Positions 42,948-55,423 of a stretch of 64,000 nucleotides of DNA are shown piece by piece (positions within the stretch are counted from its first letter, which is position 1; each line of letters opens with the position of its first letter). The translations under genes were made by a program, and so were the position numbers. The stretch is from Ramichloridium luteum (lineage: Eukaryota; Ascomycota; Dothideomycetes; Mycosphaerellales; Dissoconiaceae): assembly GCA_002368545.1 (NCBI GenBank), contig MTSC01000001.1, positions 1,179,018-1,243,017 of the forward strand, written 5' to 3'. The notes beneath the pieces were generated by a model, which saw only the letters and a list, made by a program, of their open reading frames with translations, did no database searches and was not told where the DNA came from.

Positions 42948-44709
42948 TCAGCAATGCGTTGGCAACTTCGAGTCAATGTCATCATCGAGAACATACCGCT
43001 TATCTCCAAGCAGATATATTTCTGCCTCTGTCTTGCCTTCGACAAGAATGTCCCGCAGACCCGCCTTCCGCTTCTTGTTCTCTGCTGCCAGCGCGAAATG
43101 CATAAAGACGCTTCCACCAAACAACAAGAAGAACAGATAGGTGAGCACGACGGCATGTCCCGGTCGGAACACCGGCGCATCGACCGTCCGGTAAATATTG
43201 CTCGCAACCACGCCATTCAGGTTACCCCAGCCAATCACCAACCCCATCGTGACTCCGCGCTTGTACACGCCCTCGGTATTATTCGCCATCCAGGCGATCG
43301 TGTTCGCGACACACGGATAGATGCCCGCGGCGCCGAGGAAGGTGGCCGCGTACTTGGCATGGTAGCCGGCGTCGGAGACGAGAATCGCGAAGCCGGCGAC
43401 GCCGAGCGTCGACATGACGATGTTGCAGAGCCCGCGCTGCCGGGTCCGGTCGGCGAGCCAGCCGATGAAGATGGTGGCGAAGCCGCCGAAGGCGTAAGGC
43501 GGGACTGTCAGCAGGTTCGCTTCCGTCGAGGTGAATTTGCCTAGGCCGTTGACGATCGTCGGCATGAAGAGACTGAAGGCTGCGAGGCTCATGTTGCAGC
43601 CTGTGGAGTGGCGAGTGGTCAGTATCGATGTTTTTGATCCGATGATCGGTGCAATGCGCTTACCCATGTACACGATACAGTACCACCAAGTCTTCCAGTC
43701 GCGGAGCGAGGCCCACAGATACGTGAACTTGAAGTCCTCGTGCCCTGCACTGCTCTGATCGTCTGCTCGCAGTCGTTCGATGACTAGATCGTGTTCCTCC
43801 TTGGATAAGAAGGTGGCTTGGTCGGGATAGTCCTTGACCATCCAGAAGCTTGAAATGCCGACCAGGATCGTCGCCAGACCCTCGATGATCTAGCCACATG
43901 GGTCAGTCATGGTCAACAGAAACCTTGACGAGCCGACGGGGCTAGCCTACGAAAATCCATCGCCATCCTTGATGGAACATGCCGTCTCCAACTTTGACGA
44001 ATGCAATAGCAGCCGCCAGCAGGCCACCGAAGGAGCCAGCAAGCGCACTGGCGCTGAAGAACAGCGCGATGCGCACACCGGCCTCATCGCGCTTGTACCA
44101 GCACGAAAGGTAGTGGCATACACCCGGCAGGAGACCAGCCTCGAACATGCCGAGAAACACGCGCACCGCTGTCAGGCCGGAGAAGTTGCTGACGGTGCCC
44201 ATGCAGCTCATCGTCGCGCCCCAGAGGATCATGATGGCTGGTAGGAAGATCGAGGGCCGGAGGCGCTTCAGCAAGACGTTGGTCAAGGGTTCGAAGCAGG
44301 CGTAGAAGACGTAGAAGAGCGACAGCGCGATGTGGTAGCCCGCATCGCTCATGTGCAGGTCCTCGGTGAGGCCGTAGAGTTTGGCATTGCCGATGTTGGT
44401 GCGGTCTGGGACAATGGGTGAGTCGAATGACACGTTATTGGCAAGCCACTGAGAAATGCTCACCTAAGTAGCTGACCAGGAGGAGTAGAAATAGCCATGG
44501 GATGATGATGAGGTCAAGTTTTCGCACCAATTTCCTGTCCTTTTTGTACTTTGCGTTAATGATGTTATAGACCGAAGGTCACTTCTGATCGATGGACTCA
44601 CTCGTTGGATCTGTTCCTCAGTACTCAACTCACTCGTACGTCGCGACCCAGACAACGCCTCTTCTCGCACCGACACATCGTCGTGCTTGTCCTCGAAAGA
44701 CTTGCCCAT
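42948..44709 (-). CDS. MFS transporter, anion:cation symporter (Dal5/allantoate) family
   Basis: Five exons on the minus strand, 44709-44602, 44539-44464, 44405-43951, 43889-43664 and 43600-42948, join in frame to 505 residues. The signature YLDRTNIGNAKLYGL, split by the second intron, is the first transmembrane region of the Dal5-type ACS family. Further marks are RVFLGMFEAGLLPGVCHYLSCWYKR, the WRWIF-IIEGLATILVGI junction and YMG-CNMSLAAFSLFMPTI. About 12 membrane helices follow from the hydrophobic segments. Family members import small acids or amides (allantoate, nicotinate, pantothenate, cysteine) with protons across the plasma membrane; the substrate here is not known. Exon 2 could begin 9 bases earlier (in frame); the distance from the branch site favours 44539. 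An inverted repeat lies about 335 bp upstream. Confidence 0.92.
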
Positions 44710-47021
44710 CTTAGGTGGTCTTCCCGCGCAAAGTGATCAAAGAAAAGAGATAAGTGTTTGACACAGAGGTGGGGCAATGAAATGGGATGGGGACGTCTAA
44801 AGTACGGGCGATCGCAGAGCAACAAAAGGCTTATCTTTTGTCAAACCTACCTTTCGATGACCAGGAACATGGCCCTTAGTCTGATCCTGCCGGCCCGCAT
44901 GCAGTACCGAGATGCTACTGCACCGTATGCTGTAGGGCGATGGGAGCCGGTGAGGCGGGGGCGCGACCGATTGGAGGAACTTCCCGTATTCACGTTCCAC
45001 CTTCGTCTTTCCCACGGTCATCAGCGGGTGCACAGTCCGAGTGTTCAGCACGTCTGAACAGGGGCAGGTGGGTGGCACAGCGCATAGAGTTGCAGACGGT
45101 TCGTCTAATCAGAGTTACGCAGCCGTTGCCAAAGCTCGTGCTTGCAGCAGAGTAGAGTGCGATGGTGATCGCACCCGCTCGTCCGTCTATCAAATCCATC
45201 GCCGGCACACCCCAATCGCTACCAGATTTAGCAACGACTATACCGTGAATGCTCTCGCGCCCTCACCGATGCGGCTGCATTGCGTTGGTGGTATCAGGAC
45301 CCCCAGATATCTCGCTAGACTCAAACTCTCCCTCAATGAGGTGCGATGGCGAGCTTGTGCCTGCTTCGGCGGACTGATTAGACTGAACGGGGCGGAGAGG
45401 CGCCGCCGCTTCTCGCTTGGATCTCCGCAGGGAAGGAGATCCTTCACACTCTGGAGTCGCGACACGTAGGACGTGCTACACGGAGCCGCCGTCACTGAGA
45501 CGGGGATATTCGCAATCATTGTGCGATGTCGGGCGCAGCTCAGAAACCATGGCTCCACATACTCGATATCGCGGTGCCAAATGAGGAGAGATCGCCTCTA
45601 GCGATGCAGCAGGACGCGCGGAAAGTGGAGATGCTCTGGCATCCTCTCGTTCAAACCGTGTAGCAGTCGTGCGCGGCCGTCGTACAAGCGCCAGACGAGC
45701 GGTATGATTCCAAGTCGTCCAGCATTGTGGAAACTGTTGTCCTCTGACCTACGAATCGGAGAGCTGCGGGCGCGCCGCTACCATGATCAGCCGCCATGCC
45801 ATTGGGTGGAGTGTGGAGGCTGGTTGCGGGTCACACACGGCAGATCTACAGAATCACACGCGTCCACTGGCTTCGGTGAAAGCTTAAGCTAGAAGCTTGA
45901 GTGCCTTGGCCATCCATCCTTGACTCGAGGGATTGCGGTCGGGGTCTCGTAGGCGATGCCGCTATGCTGTCGTACGCTGAGAAACAATGAGAAGCTCCAC
46001 TGTATAACGATTCGCTCCTATCGAGCAATCTTGATGGTTTCTTGCGAAAGGAGCTGGACCGTCCAATTTCTGGCAACAGATCCTCGTTTTCGTGGCACGC
46101 ATGGGACACGCATGCTTGCATGCCCTCGTTCGACGAGAACGCAACTAGGGTCTAAGGTTATCAAATGAGGGGTAGAAGACGACTGCAGTGGGTCGTATGC
46201 AGTCCAGCGTCCAACCAACTGCCGGCGTGTCCAGAAGGGTCGGGTGCGTTGTCGAGTGATGATCCAGCATAAGGCTACAGCTCGTTCTTCGGAACATCGC
46301 CGCGCCATCGAGATATGCATTCACAGCGAGAGTCTCCGCGGGGTGCTGTCCCCTGACTTGGAGATATGGATCATTTCACGGATAGATTACAACCCATTCA
46401 TATCCCTGTTAACGCGCGGATCGATTTTCATATTGCAAAGGCAAAAGTAAGCGAGAATAACAGCAGGTTGTCGTGAGCATTTCCCATCTACGCACTGCTG
46501 ATGACCGTCGTCACTTCAGGGTAGCAGCAGTACTGTAGAATGGGCGAATCGATTCACATTCGCCTGCAAGCCTCCTGCACGCGATCGAGAACAAATACTA
46601 TTAATGACGCTTGCGCGAGGTGCACATTACGGATGTGAGAGGCGCGTGATCCGAAGTGAGCGGGGAAACTGCGTAATGCTCGTCATGGAGTTCATGGTCG
46701 TATTCTTCTCCTCTTCACGATACATGCTGGCATGACGAAGCTTGAGCGCGTCCAGGGAGGCGGGATCTGTGGTTGGAAAGGAATCATCTCACGAGCATTC
46801 GCGGTAGAGGACTCTGATACGATCGGAGTGCGGTCCTCATAAAGGTGATCTACGTCCGGGGGACGTGCCTGTCGAGACGCACTTCGCTCACCGAAACTCA
46901 CGTGGGAGATCTCGCAATCACCGAACTTAGCGTAGACCCTTTCAACAACACATCAAAATGATGGCTTTGGATACAGTGGTGTCAAAGTCCACATAAGGAC
47001 ACATTCTCGCCCTATGGTATC
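44710..47021. promoter_or_regulatory. 2.3-kb intergenic region upstream of the MFS gene
   Basis: This lies between the MFS 5' end and the TRM61 3' end. A 7-bp inverted repeat with a 5-bp spacer is at 45042-45060. No coding sequence is supported; frames on both strands are short and overlapping, with no recognisable domain or repeat family. Confidence 0.4.
45042..45060. promoter_or_regulatory. inverted repeat TGTTCAG-N5-CTGAACA
   Basis: A perfect 7-bp inverted repeat with a CACGT spacer, about 335 bp upstream of the MFS transporter start. A dyad of this size suits a dimeric regulator; the binding protein is unknown. Confidence 0.4.
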
Positions 47022-48554
47022 TCAGACCGCGTCGCCAGTCGCCTCAACGGGACCACCTCCATACTGCTTCAGACACTGTTCCTCGTCCTCCGCCGACCAC
47101 GCTCTCGGCAACACCGCAAAGACGAGATAACTCGTATGCGTTTTGACCTCCGGCTCCGTGCGATGAACCAATGTGCCCTCCTTGTACAGCTTCCGCATCT
47201 CGACCTGTTTCCGATTCTGATTCAGCCGATGCTGCTTACTCGAGATCCTCTGCGTATGCGTCGTGCCATCCTCGCCGCCCTCTTCGCCCTTGCCCTTCGC
47301 CGCAGCAGCCCCGCCGCTCCCCTGCGCCTTCTTCTCCGCCGCGTGAAACGCCGAGGTCTTCCCTTCCACCTCTCGCAATCGCGCCACCGCTTCCTCTACA
47401 GATGCCGCGCTCGCGTGCACGCCCCGGAGTCCCTCTTCCTTCAGACCGACGCGTTCCCGGCGGACGTCGAGTCGCCGGTTCGCGACCTCCACCATTGAGA
47501 TGCTGAGCCAGCCGCGCCGCCGCATCTCCGCGACGGTCGCCATGACTTGCTCGATGCAAGGGGAGAAAGTGCACAGGTGGATCGCCTGGGTTGGGGACAG
47601 TGGGCTCCCGGGCGCGTCGCGCGAGAGGTGTGGGAGGGCGAGCCAGGGGGCGGGGAGGTCGAGGAAGACGGCGGTGGCGTTCGGGTGCGCAGCATTGCTG
47701 GAAGGTGACTGCTGCGATGACGGTAGGCCGAAGCCGTCGGCGCAGACGTCGCGGTGCGTCAGCGTGACCGTGTCCGCGAGGCCGTGCTCGATCAGCTCGT
47801 CGCGTAGGGTCTGGACTCGTGGCTCGTGGAATTCGTAGCTGTAGACTTGCCCTCGTCGGCCGCGGCGCGGCGGAGGCGCCGCGGCGGGATAGCCATTGAA
47901 GACGGCTCGGCAGGCGGCGTGTGTGAAGCTGCCGCTGCCGGCGCCGGCTTCGATGAGGCTGTCGCCCGGTCGGACGCGGAGTCGTTGCAGGATGTAGCTG
48001 TAGTCGGGCGTGTAGACGACCTGGGTCCGATGGTCGAGTGACGCGGTCCAGGTTTCGGGCGTGGGTGGCAGGACGTGGATGAAGCCTGAGCCGGCTTCGA
48101 TGGGCACGACGATGGCCGACTGCTGCGGAGTGCTATTTCCGGAATCTGCACCGGTGGGTTTCAGCTTCTTGCTCGGCCCAGGTGAAGCAACAGCAGCCCC
48201 ATCTTGTTTGCGTTTCCGCGACTGCTCGTCAGTTGGAGGTTGTTGCTCTGGGCCCAGGACAGGGGTTGGCGTTGCATCCTTGGGCTGTTGCGACTTGGTC
48301 GCGTGCTTCCCCTTGCGACCTCGCGTGCCGGTGTCGACCTTGCTTGCGCGCACTTGACTGCCCCAGTCGACGCCGATCAGGGTGGAATGGGGGAAACTGC
48401 CGAAGCGCGTATTGGTCACGGCGCCCTCAGCATAGCCATCGTCTGCGGCGGCACGGAGTTTCAACGGGAGGAGGCTGTCGCGTTTCAGGTGGAGGATGGC
48501 CAGCGAGTCGACCGCAGCCGTGGGTGGTGGGTGGAAGAAGGGTGAGGTGGCCAT
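47022..48554 (-). CDS. TRM61: tRNA (adenine58-N1)-methyltransferase catalytic subunit
   Basis: A single exon of 510 residues. The N-terminal beta-barrel region begins LAILHLKRDSLLPLKL and includes TRFGSFPHSTLIGVDWGSQV. The S-adenosylmethionine loop is SLIEAGAGSGSFTHA (EAGAGSGSF at 202-210), and DLPAPW (about 297-302) is the catalytic motif IV of Trm61/Gcd14. YTPDYSYILQRLRVRPGDSLIEAG is a clear family segment. With Trm6 the enzyme makes m1A58 in tRNA, including initiator tRNA, in the nucleus. Fungus-specific low-complexity insertions (about 70-147, Gln/Pro/Lys-rich, and a Gly/Glu/Lys stretch near 415-440) explain the extra length over yeast Gcd14 (383). The gene is divergent from GDB1. Confidence 0.93.
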   Translation of the reverse strand: MATSPFFHPPPTAAVDSLAILHLKRDSLLPLKLRAAADDGYAEGAVTNTRFGSFPHSTLIGVDWGSQVRASKVDTGTRGRKGKHATKSQQPKDATPTPVLGPEQQPPTDEQSRKRKQDGAAVASPGPSKKLKPTGADSGNSTPQQSAIVVPIEAGSGFIHVLPPTPETWTASLDHRTQVVYTPDYSYILQRLRVRPGDSLIEAGAGSGSFTHAACRAVFNGYPAAAPPPRRGRRGQVYSYEFHEPRVQTLRDELIEHGLADTVTLTHRDVCADGFGLPSSQQSPSSNAAHPNATAVFLDLPAPWLALPHLSRDAPGSPLSPTQAIHLCTFSPCIEQVMATVAEMRRRGWLSISMVEVANRRLDVRRERVGLKEEGLRGVHASAASVEEAVARLREVEGKTSAFHAAEKKAQGSGGAAAAKGKGEEGGEDGTTHTQRISSKQHRLNQNRKQVEMRKLYKEGTLVHRTEPEVKTHTSYLVFAVLPRAWSAEDEEQCLKQYGGGPVEATGDAV

Positions 48555-50092
48555 TGTTATCTTCTAAGAAACCCACAACGTAGCCTCAGATACGCTCAGA
48601 TCCCCTGCGTCTTCCCGACTGTGCCTCCGTCCAACGCGTAGCACACTGGGCTTGGGGAAACTTTTGGCTGAGCAGGAATTTACTGCTTATCGATAAGAGC
48701 TGTTTCTGCTTCAATAACACCCTAGGCAGGCACGGACCGGGCCCAGTGCGCTCAGACGCTGGCTCACACGTGCGGAAGTGGGCGGCCGGGCCCGGGTGGA
48801 AAAGTCAATTGGCAGCGATCATCGCGACGTCATGGTCTGATATCGTGCAGAACGTGCGATCTAGAGTTCCGGTGTCTTTCAGAACGTGAGGAGAATAATG
48901 ATGCGATATGTGACACCAATCGTGGCACGTGTGCAAAGAGTCATTGAGTATGCTCGTCTCAGATAACGTATAGCGAGGGACATCCTTCACAAGAGACCGT
49001 GAGCGGCATGAAAAGTAGCAGCATTAGGTACTGTAGCTCTGACAGGCACGGTGGCTTGTTGGGGTGATGTGCCCTGGCATGTGCAGCACCTGCAGTCAAC
49101 AAGATTCGTGCCTGCTCTCCACACAGACCCACCAAGACCATCGGGACCGGCGATAGAAAGGGATCGACGATCGCCGCACCCGTTCCTGTCCCACCAGAAG
49201 CGGTGGGCTGTCCCGGTTGTCATGCTGGCCCAGCATATCCAAATTTTTAAGCAGATGCCGAGACGTGCTACGGTGGGATGGGCGAGGTGGTCGCGCAATA
49301 GCCCGCGAGATCCGCCGCGAAAAGAGTTGCCGCTGGCCCAAATGGAGGAAGGCTCAGCCCAAATTCAGCCCATCCCCGCGGTAAACACCAGCTTGGTCTG
49401 GCGGGCACGGCCATGCTGCACCATCGACCGGGGGAGCCGCATTGCTCTTGTGTCCCACCTTCATCATCAAGCGCGATGAGCTCACGAGCTCGCCCAGCTG
49501 CGCCTCGTATCTCACCATGCATCGCCGTGCCCCGAAGCGCGCCGTGACACGTCTGACCTGGGGATGCATCTCCAGAAACCGTCTGATGGGCGGTGACTAT
49601 CGTAGGTACTCGTCTCAGGCATAGCTGTTGCTTCCTGTTCGCTGGTCGGGCCTGGCGAAAAAAGGTCCTTCAACACTTTCTGGCTCCCCTCTCCCCCTGC
49701 CTCTTCTTCTCTTCCTCCTTCCACTTCTAATTGTCCAAATCGGAACGCTTGTGAGCATCGCCGACAGTCGCGCTTGAGGACCATGAGACGGTGCACTTGA
49801 TCATTCGTTATTCGAAGTTCTTGCTTCGCGCTCTTCGTCTACCCAGTCCTCTCTCGCCTTGTGGTTCGCGAACACCACTCTCTACCTTCACCGCTCTCTG
49901 CATTCTACACGTCATCAAGACGCAGCATTCTCTGGTGTCCACAGATCCTACCCGGTTTCCTTACAAGAACACGATTCGGGGCCTTCGTTTTCAGCATCGT
50001 CTGCGACGTGCTCTTGGACAGCATTGGCGTCATCCTTATAGCTGACACTCCCTCCGTTGTCTAACCGAGAGATCTTGCATCCCTCGAGCATC
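48555..50092. promoter_or_regulatory. divergent promoter region, TRM61 and glycogen debranching gene
   Basis: About 1.5 kb with no supported gene. Near GDB1 it contains a pyrimidine-rich block (49681-49729) with two CCCCT stress-element cores, and probably a long 5' leader. A plus-strand frame at 49051-49479 has no domain. Confidence 0.4.
49681..49729 (+). promoter_or_regulatory. CT-rich block with two CCCCT (STRE-like) cores
   Basis: The block is almost all C and T, with CCCCT at 49686-49690 and 49694-49698, about 400 bp before the GDB1 start. CT-rich blocks mark transcription starts of active fungal genes, and CCCCT/AGGGG is the core read by Msn2/4-type stress factors. Regulation of this gene by them is inferred. 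Confidence 0.35.
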
Positions 50093-53000
50093 ATGTCTCC
50101 CACACAGATCACCAACTCTACCGTCTACCACCTCCCACTCAAGGATGATGGATCGCCTGACCTGCACGGCGAGCCGCCTTACATCTACCTCCCGCCTCCC
50201 ACTCATCCAGCCTACAGCATTCGATTCGAGATCGAGGGAACCAGCTCGATATGTCGAGAAGGCAGCCTGTGGGTGAACCTGCCAAAGAAGGACGAAAGCT
50301 TCGATCGAGCCAAGTTCACGGAGTACAAGCTCAATCCAACCTTCAATAAGTCGATCAAGATCGATGTGCCGGTGTACCTGGCCGGTGCATTTGAGTTCTA
50401 CTGCTCTTACACGCCTCTTCCTCCGTTTAGCACCGGCAAGGCTGAGACGCCCAAGCCGACGCGAACGAAGTCTTTCTATATCGATGTCGAGCCAAGCCTG
50501 CGCCTGGACAACTCTCGCCTCCCACTCGATGCCATTTCCATCATTTCCGTGCTGTCCAAGTTCATGGGCAAGTTCCCAGAGGACTTCAACCGACACTTGC
50601 ACGGCATCAGCGAGCGCGGGTACAACATGGTCCACTTCACTCCGCTTATGATGCGTGGTGACAGCAACTCGCCGTACTCCATCTACGACCAGCACACATT
50701 CGACAAGTCGCTGTTTCCGCGTGGCGAAACCGATATTGAAGAGTTGGTTGCAAACATGGAACAACACTACGGCCTGCTTAGTCTGACGGACGTCGTGTGG
50801 AACCACACCGCGAACAACAGCAAGTGGCTGGAGGAGCACCCCGAAGCTGGCTACAATATCGAGACTGCACCGCACTTGCAGGCTGCATACGAGCTGGATA
50901 GTGCGTTGCTGCAGTACTCCTCGAAGCTGGCTTCGTTGGGATTGCCGACCCGTCTCAGCAGCACAGACGATCTCCTCAAGATCATGGAGGGCATCAAGAT
51001 CCACGTCATTGCACCGCTCAAGCTCTGGGAGTTCTACGTCTGTGACGCGGACAAAGACGCCCAGGCGACAGTGGCCGCCTGGTTGGAGCACAAAGTGGAC
51101 CTCGACGAGGAGATTCCCGACGATCTGGCCTCGCGGTCCCTCAAGGACAAAGCGGAGTGGATCCGAGCGAACTGCTGCCCAGGCAAGGATCGCATGGGAG
51201 AGCGATATCGCCGGCGCGTGGTTCCTGCCCGTGCTGCCGCGCTTCTGCAGAAGATTTATGGCAGCTACAACCAGCAGGTCAACAGCGGTGCCGACGAGAA
51301 GACTGCATACTCGACGATTCACGGCATCCTGAATGAGGTCAACTTGGAGTGGTACAAGGAGTACGACGGCGATTTGGCTGCCATCACGGAGCAGATCTTC
51401 AGCCGCACGAAGTACATGCGCTTGGATGAGCACGGTCCCAAGGTCGGAGACATCACTATCCAGAACCCGCTCATCGAGACGTATTTCACTCGGCTGCCCG
51501 TCAACGAGACCACGAAGAAGCACGACCCGAATGCTTTGGCTTTGGCGAACAACGGTTGGGTGTGGGCGGCGGATGTCATGCGGGACAACGCAGGGCCAAA
51601 GTCGAAGGTGTATCTCCGTCGTGAATTGATTGTCTGGGGTGATTGCGTTAAGCTCCGTTATGGAAATGGCCCAGAGGACAGCCCGTTCCTGTGGAAGTTC
51701 ATCACGGAGTACACGCAGCTCATGGCCAAGTATTTCCACGGCTTCCGCATCGACAACTGCCATTCGACTCCCCTCCATGTCGCCTCGCACATGCTCGACG
51801 CTGCGCGGCACGTCAGGCCGAACCTTGTGGTCGCTGCCGAACTCTTCAGCGGTGATGAGAAGATGGACTTCCTATACTGCCAAAAGCTGGGCATCAGTTT
51901 CTTGATCCGAGAAGCCATGCAGTGTTGGTCTACTGCCGAGATGTCGAAGCTCGTCCACATCAACGCCGGGCGTCCTATTGGGAGCTTCGAAGTTGACGAC
52001 ATCTCTGGAGCGGATAAACCTGTTACCCCGAATGGCACCACCAACGGCACCACACCGCAGGGTCGGGAAATTGTTCACAAGATCATCCCGTCGAAGATCC
52101 ATGCCCTTCTTATGGATTGCACGCACGACAATGAGCCTCCTGTCCAGCGTAGAGACGGCCGTGACACCCTCCCAACCGCCGCTTTGGTTGCCATGTGCGC
52201 CTCTGCCTCCGGGTCCGTCTTTGGCATGGACGAGCTGTACCCGAAATTGATCGAGCTCGTCCACGAGACAAGGCCATACTCATCGCCTTACAGTAACCTC
52301 AAAGACGACCAGAGCATGCGTATCGGTCCTTCGGAGGGCATTGGTGGTGTGAAGCGCTTGATGAACCAGCTTCACACAATCATGGGCAAGGACGGATACG
52401 ACGAGTCGTTTATCCACCACGATGGCGAGTACATCACCGTCCACCGCTTGCACCCGAAATCGCGGAAAGGCTACTACCTGATCGCACACACTGCTTACCC
52501 CGGTTATGGCAACACCAACGGCGGATTCGGTCCGCAAACGCTCACCGGCACCAAGGCCAAGTTTCTCGGTGCGTGGGCGCTTGAATGTGACCAGAGCGAG
52601 ACTGCCAAGAATTCCGCCATCAACGACAAAGTCCTCCGGGGTATTCCCAGCCAGACCAAGGATCTCCGTGGCGTGAATGTCGAGCAACGTGGCGACAATG
52701 CTGTTATCACCGTGCCCAGCCACTTCCCACCAGGTTCGATTGCTGTTTTTGAGACTTGGATTCCCGGCGCGGAACACAGCGAAGGCCTCGACAAATTCCT
52801 GACCTCTGGTGCTCGTGAAGCCTTCAAGGATTGCGATCTGAACGAGATCAATGCGATTCTGTATCGCGCAGATGCAGAAGAGCGAGCCATGTCGGGTGGC
52901 GCTGACGGCGTGTACTCGATACCGGGGATAGGGAACCTGGTCTACTGCGGTCTGCAAGGTTGGCAGTCCATTCTCCGCGATGTCGTCCAGCAGAACAACC

Positions 53001-54806
53001 TTGGTCATCCCATCTGCAACCACCTCCGTGAGGGCCAATGGGCCTTCGACTATATTGTCGGTCGGCTCGAGAAGCTTGCGAAGCGGGACATCTACAAACA
53101 CTTGACTGGTCCGGCTGAATGGTTGAAGCAACGCTTTGATGCTATCCGCCCGGTGCCGAGCTTCTTGCTCCCGCGGCTGTTCGCGCTTGTTATCCGCACC
53201 GCGCACAAGGCCGCGACGGACCGAGCCATCGAGCAGATGCACCCTACGATCCAGAACGGCCAGCGATTCCTCAAGAGCTTGGCGATGGTCTCGTGCCAGG
53301 TTCAGGGATACATGGACAATGCAAAGCTGTGGCCTGACAAGTTGGATCCGTCGCTTGCTGCCGGCTTGCCGCACTTCTCGCAGGACTGGGGTCGTGTCTG
53401 GGGACGTGATACCATGATCGCCATGCGTGGTCTCTTGACTTGCACGGGGCGATATGAGGAGGCCAAGGAACATCTTCGCGCTTTTGCCAGTCTGGTGAAG
53501 CACGGTATGATTCCCAACCTTGTCAATTCCGGTAAGCTCCCGCGATACAACAGCCGGGACTCCGTGTGGTTCTTCCTACAGAACATCCAGGACTACGTCG
53601 CTATGGCGCCAAATGGCGAAGATATACTCCAAGAGCGTGTCCGTCGTCGGTTCCTGCCATACAAGGATGATTGGTTTCCGTGGGACGACAAGCGTGCGTA
53701 CTCGGAGACCAGCAGCGTCGAGGACGTCATTCAGGAATGTCTGCAGCGCCATGCTTCGGGCATGCACTTCCGCGAGTACAATGCCGGTTCCGACCTCGAC
53801 AGCCAGATGAAGTCCGAGGGTTTCAACATCGACATCGAGGTCGATTGGTCCAACGGTATCATCTACGGTGGCAACGAACACAACTGTGGTACGTGGATGG
53901 ACAAGATGGGCGACTCCGTCAAAGCCGGCAACAAGGGTGTTCCGGGTACCTCGCGTGATGGTGCGCCAGTAGAGATAACCGGTCTGCTGTACAGCGCACT
54001 TCACTGGGTCGATGGCTTGAAGTCTGCCGGCAAGTTCAAGTACGACGGGGTCACGACTAGTGATGGCAAGCTCATCACCTATGGCGCGTGGGCTGCCAAG
54101 ATCCGCGACAGCTTCGAGCACCACTATTACGTTCCGGCCGATAGCGAGCAGTGGTCCAAGTACGATGTCAACCCGAAGATCGTCAACCGCCGGGGCATCT
54201 ACAAGGACGTGCACCGCGGCAAGAAAGAGTACCGGGACTACCAGCTGCGCCCGAACTTCCCCATCGCTATGGTCGTCGCGCCGGAACTTTTCGACCCCGT
54301 TCACGCGCTTGGCGCGCTCGAGATCGCCGACAAGTACCTCCGCGGCCCCACGGGCATGGCGACGCTCGACCCGGCCGACCTCGAGTACCGGCCGGACTAC
54401 ATCAACAGCGACGACAGCAGCGACTTCCACGTCGCCCACGGCTTCAACTACCACTCCGGTCCTGAGTGGCTCTGGCCGACGGGCTTCTTCCTGCGCGCGC
54501 TGCTGCGCTTCGACCTCGAGCAGCGCGACACGCCCGCGGGCCGTGTTGAGGCCTTCCAGCAGGTCACGCAGCGTCTGGCGGGCTGCAAAGAGGAAATTTA
54601 CAATTCGCCGTGGCGCGGGTTGACGGAGTTGACGAATGGCAAGGGGGCTTTCTGCCAGGATTCGGTAAGTTCTGACTCTGGTTCTTTTGTTTCGCTCTGC
54701 AAGAGATTTGCTGACTTTGTCACAGAGCCCGACGCAGGCGTGGTCGGCAGGGTGCATAATCGACCTCTACCATGACGCCAGCCGGGAACGCATCGATCCT
54801 GCATGA
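50093..54806 (+). CDS. GDB1: glycogen debranching enzyme
   Basis: Exon 1 (50093-54664) and exon 2 (54726-54806) join across a 61-bp intron (GTAAGT, branch GCTGAC, CACAG). The 1550 residues match yeast Gdb1 (1536). The N-terminal 4-alpha-glucanotransferase half contains LTDVVWNHTANNS, GFRIDNCHSTPLHVA (nucleophile D554) and VAAELFSGDEKMD (general acid E583). The C-terminal amylo-1,6-glucosidase half has DWGRVWGRDTMIAMRGLL (about 1100-1117), GGNEHNCGTWMDKMGDS and the final WSAGCIIDLYHDA from exon 2. One protein therefore first moves maltotriosyl stubs and then releases the 1,6-linked glucose, completing glycogen breakdown with phosphorylase in the cytosol. The ATG at 50093 is preferred over non-ATG extensions. 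Strong GC3 bias creates long antisense frames opposite this gene, which I do not call. Confidence 0.97.
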
Positions 54807-55423
54807 GCGTGAGCGGCTCTCATCTGATGATGACGACGTTAGAAAAGTTGGTCTACGCGACGATGATGCATGATTGCATGAGCGACTGTTTTACCTGAGA
54901 GGAAGAGACGAGGGGAGGGATATTCTCATCTCATCATGATTGATTCGCACAGCATAAACCCCTACGACTGTAGATACCCTACCAAATGACAGCGAAGACC
55001 TAGAGAATCCCATCACTCCTGATCTGATGAGGGTTGGGAATGTTTGTAGATGTCTGTCCGTCCGATACCAATGTGTTATAAGTCTATTAACCTTTGTTTG
55101 TCTCGTTGTGTTCTTTCCAGCCCGGTCTCAAGCCGTTGCAATCCGTGCCTCACTCGGTCCAATGACACCATTGGTATGCAATCGTGAATCCATGCCGTCG
55201 CCCCATTAGTTCCCCTCCCGGTCCCGATCCCGAACCATTAAAAGTAACCTTTACGCGGAGTGAATCCCGCAAAATCTAAAATTGACCACGCCTAGCCTTT
55301 GTGAAGGTTTTGGAATGATGATGAATGAATGGATGTTGGCTGTTGCTTCATGCCTTTTGTAACGAAGGGAGATATAAGAGATAGAAGGAACCCTTTCGTC
55401 ATAGGAAGGACCCTCACTCGGTT
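54807..55423. other. convergent 3' intergenic region
   Basis: About 620 bp between the convergent GDB1 and orphan genes. Moderately AT-rich, with no supported feature. Confidence 0.4.

Noticed and set aside
50036..54757. Long minus-strand open frames (up to about 590 codons) opposite the glycogen debranching gene
   Set aside because: They mirror the GC3-biased codons of a certain gene, have no domains and partly start at non-ATG codons.
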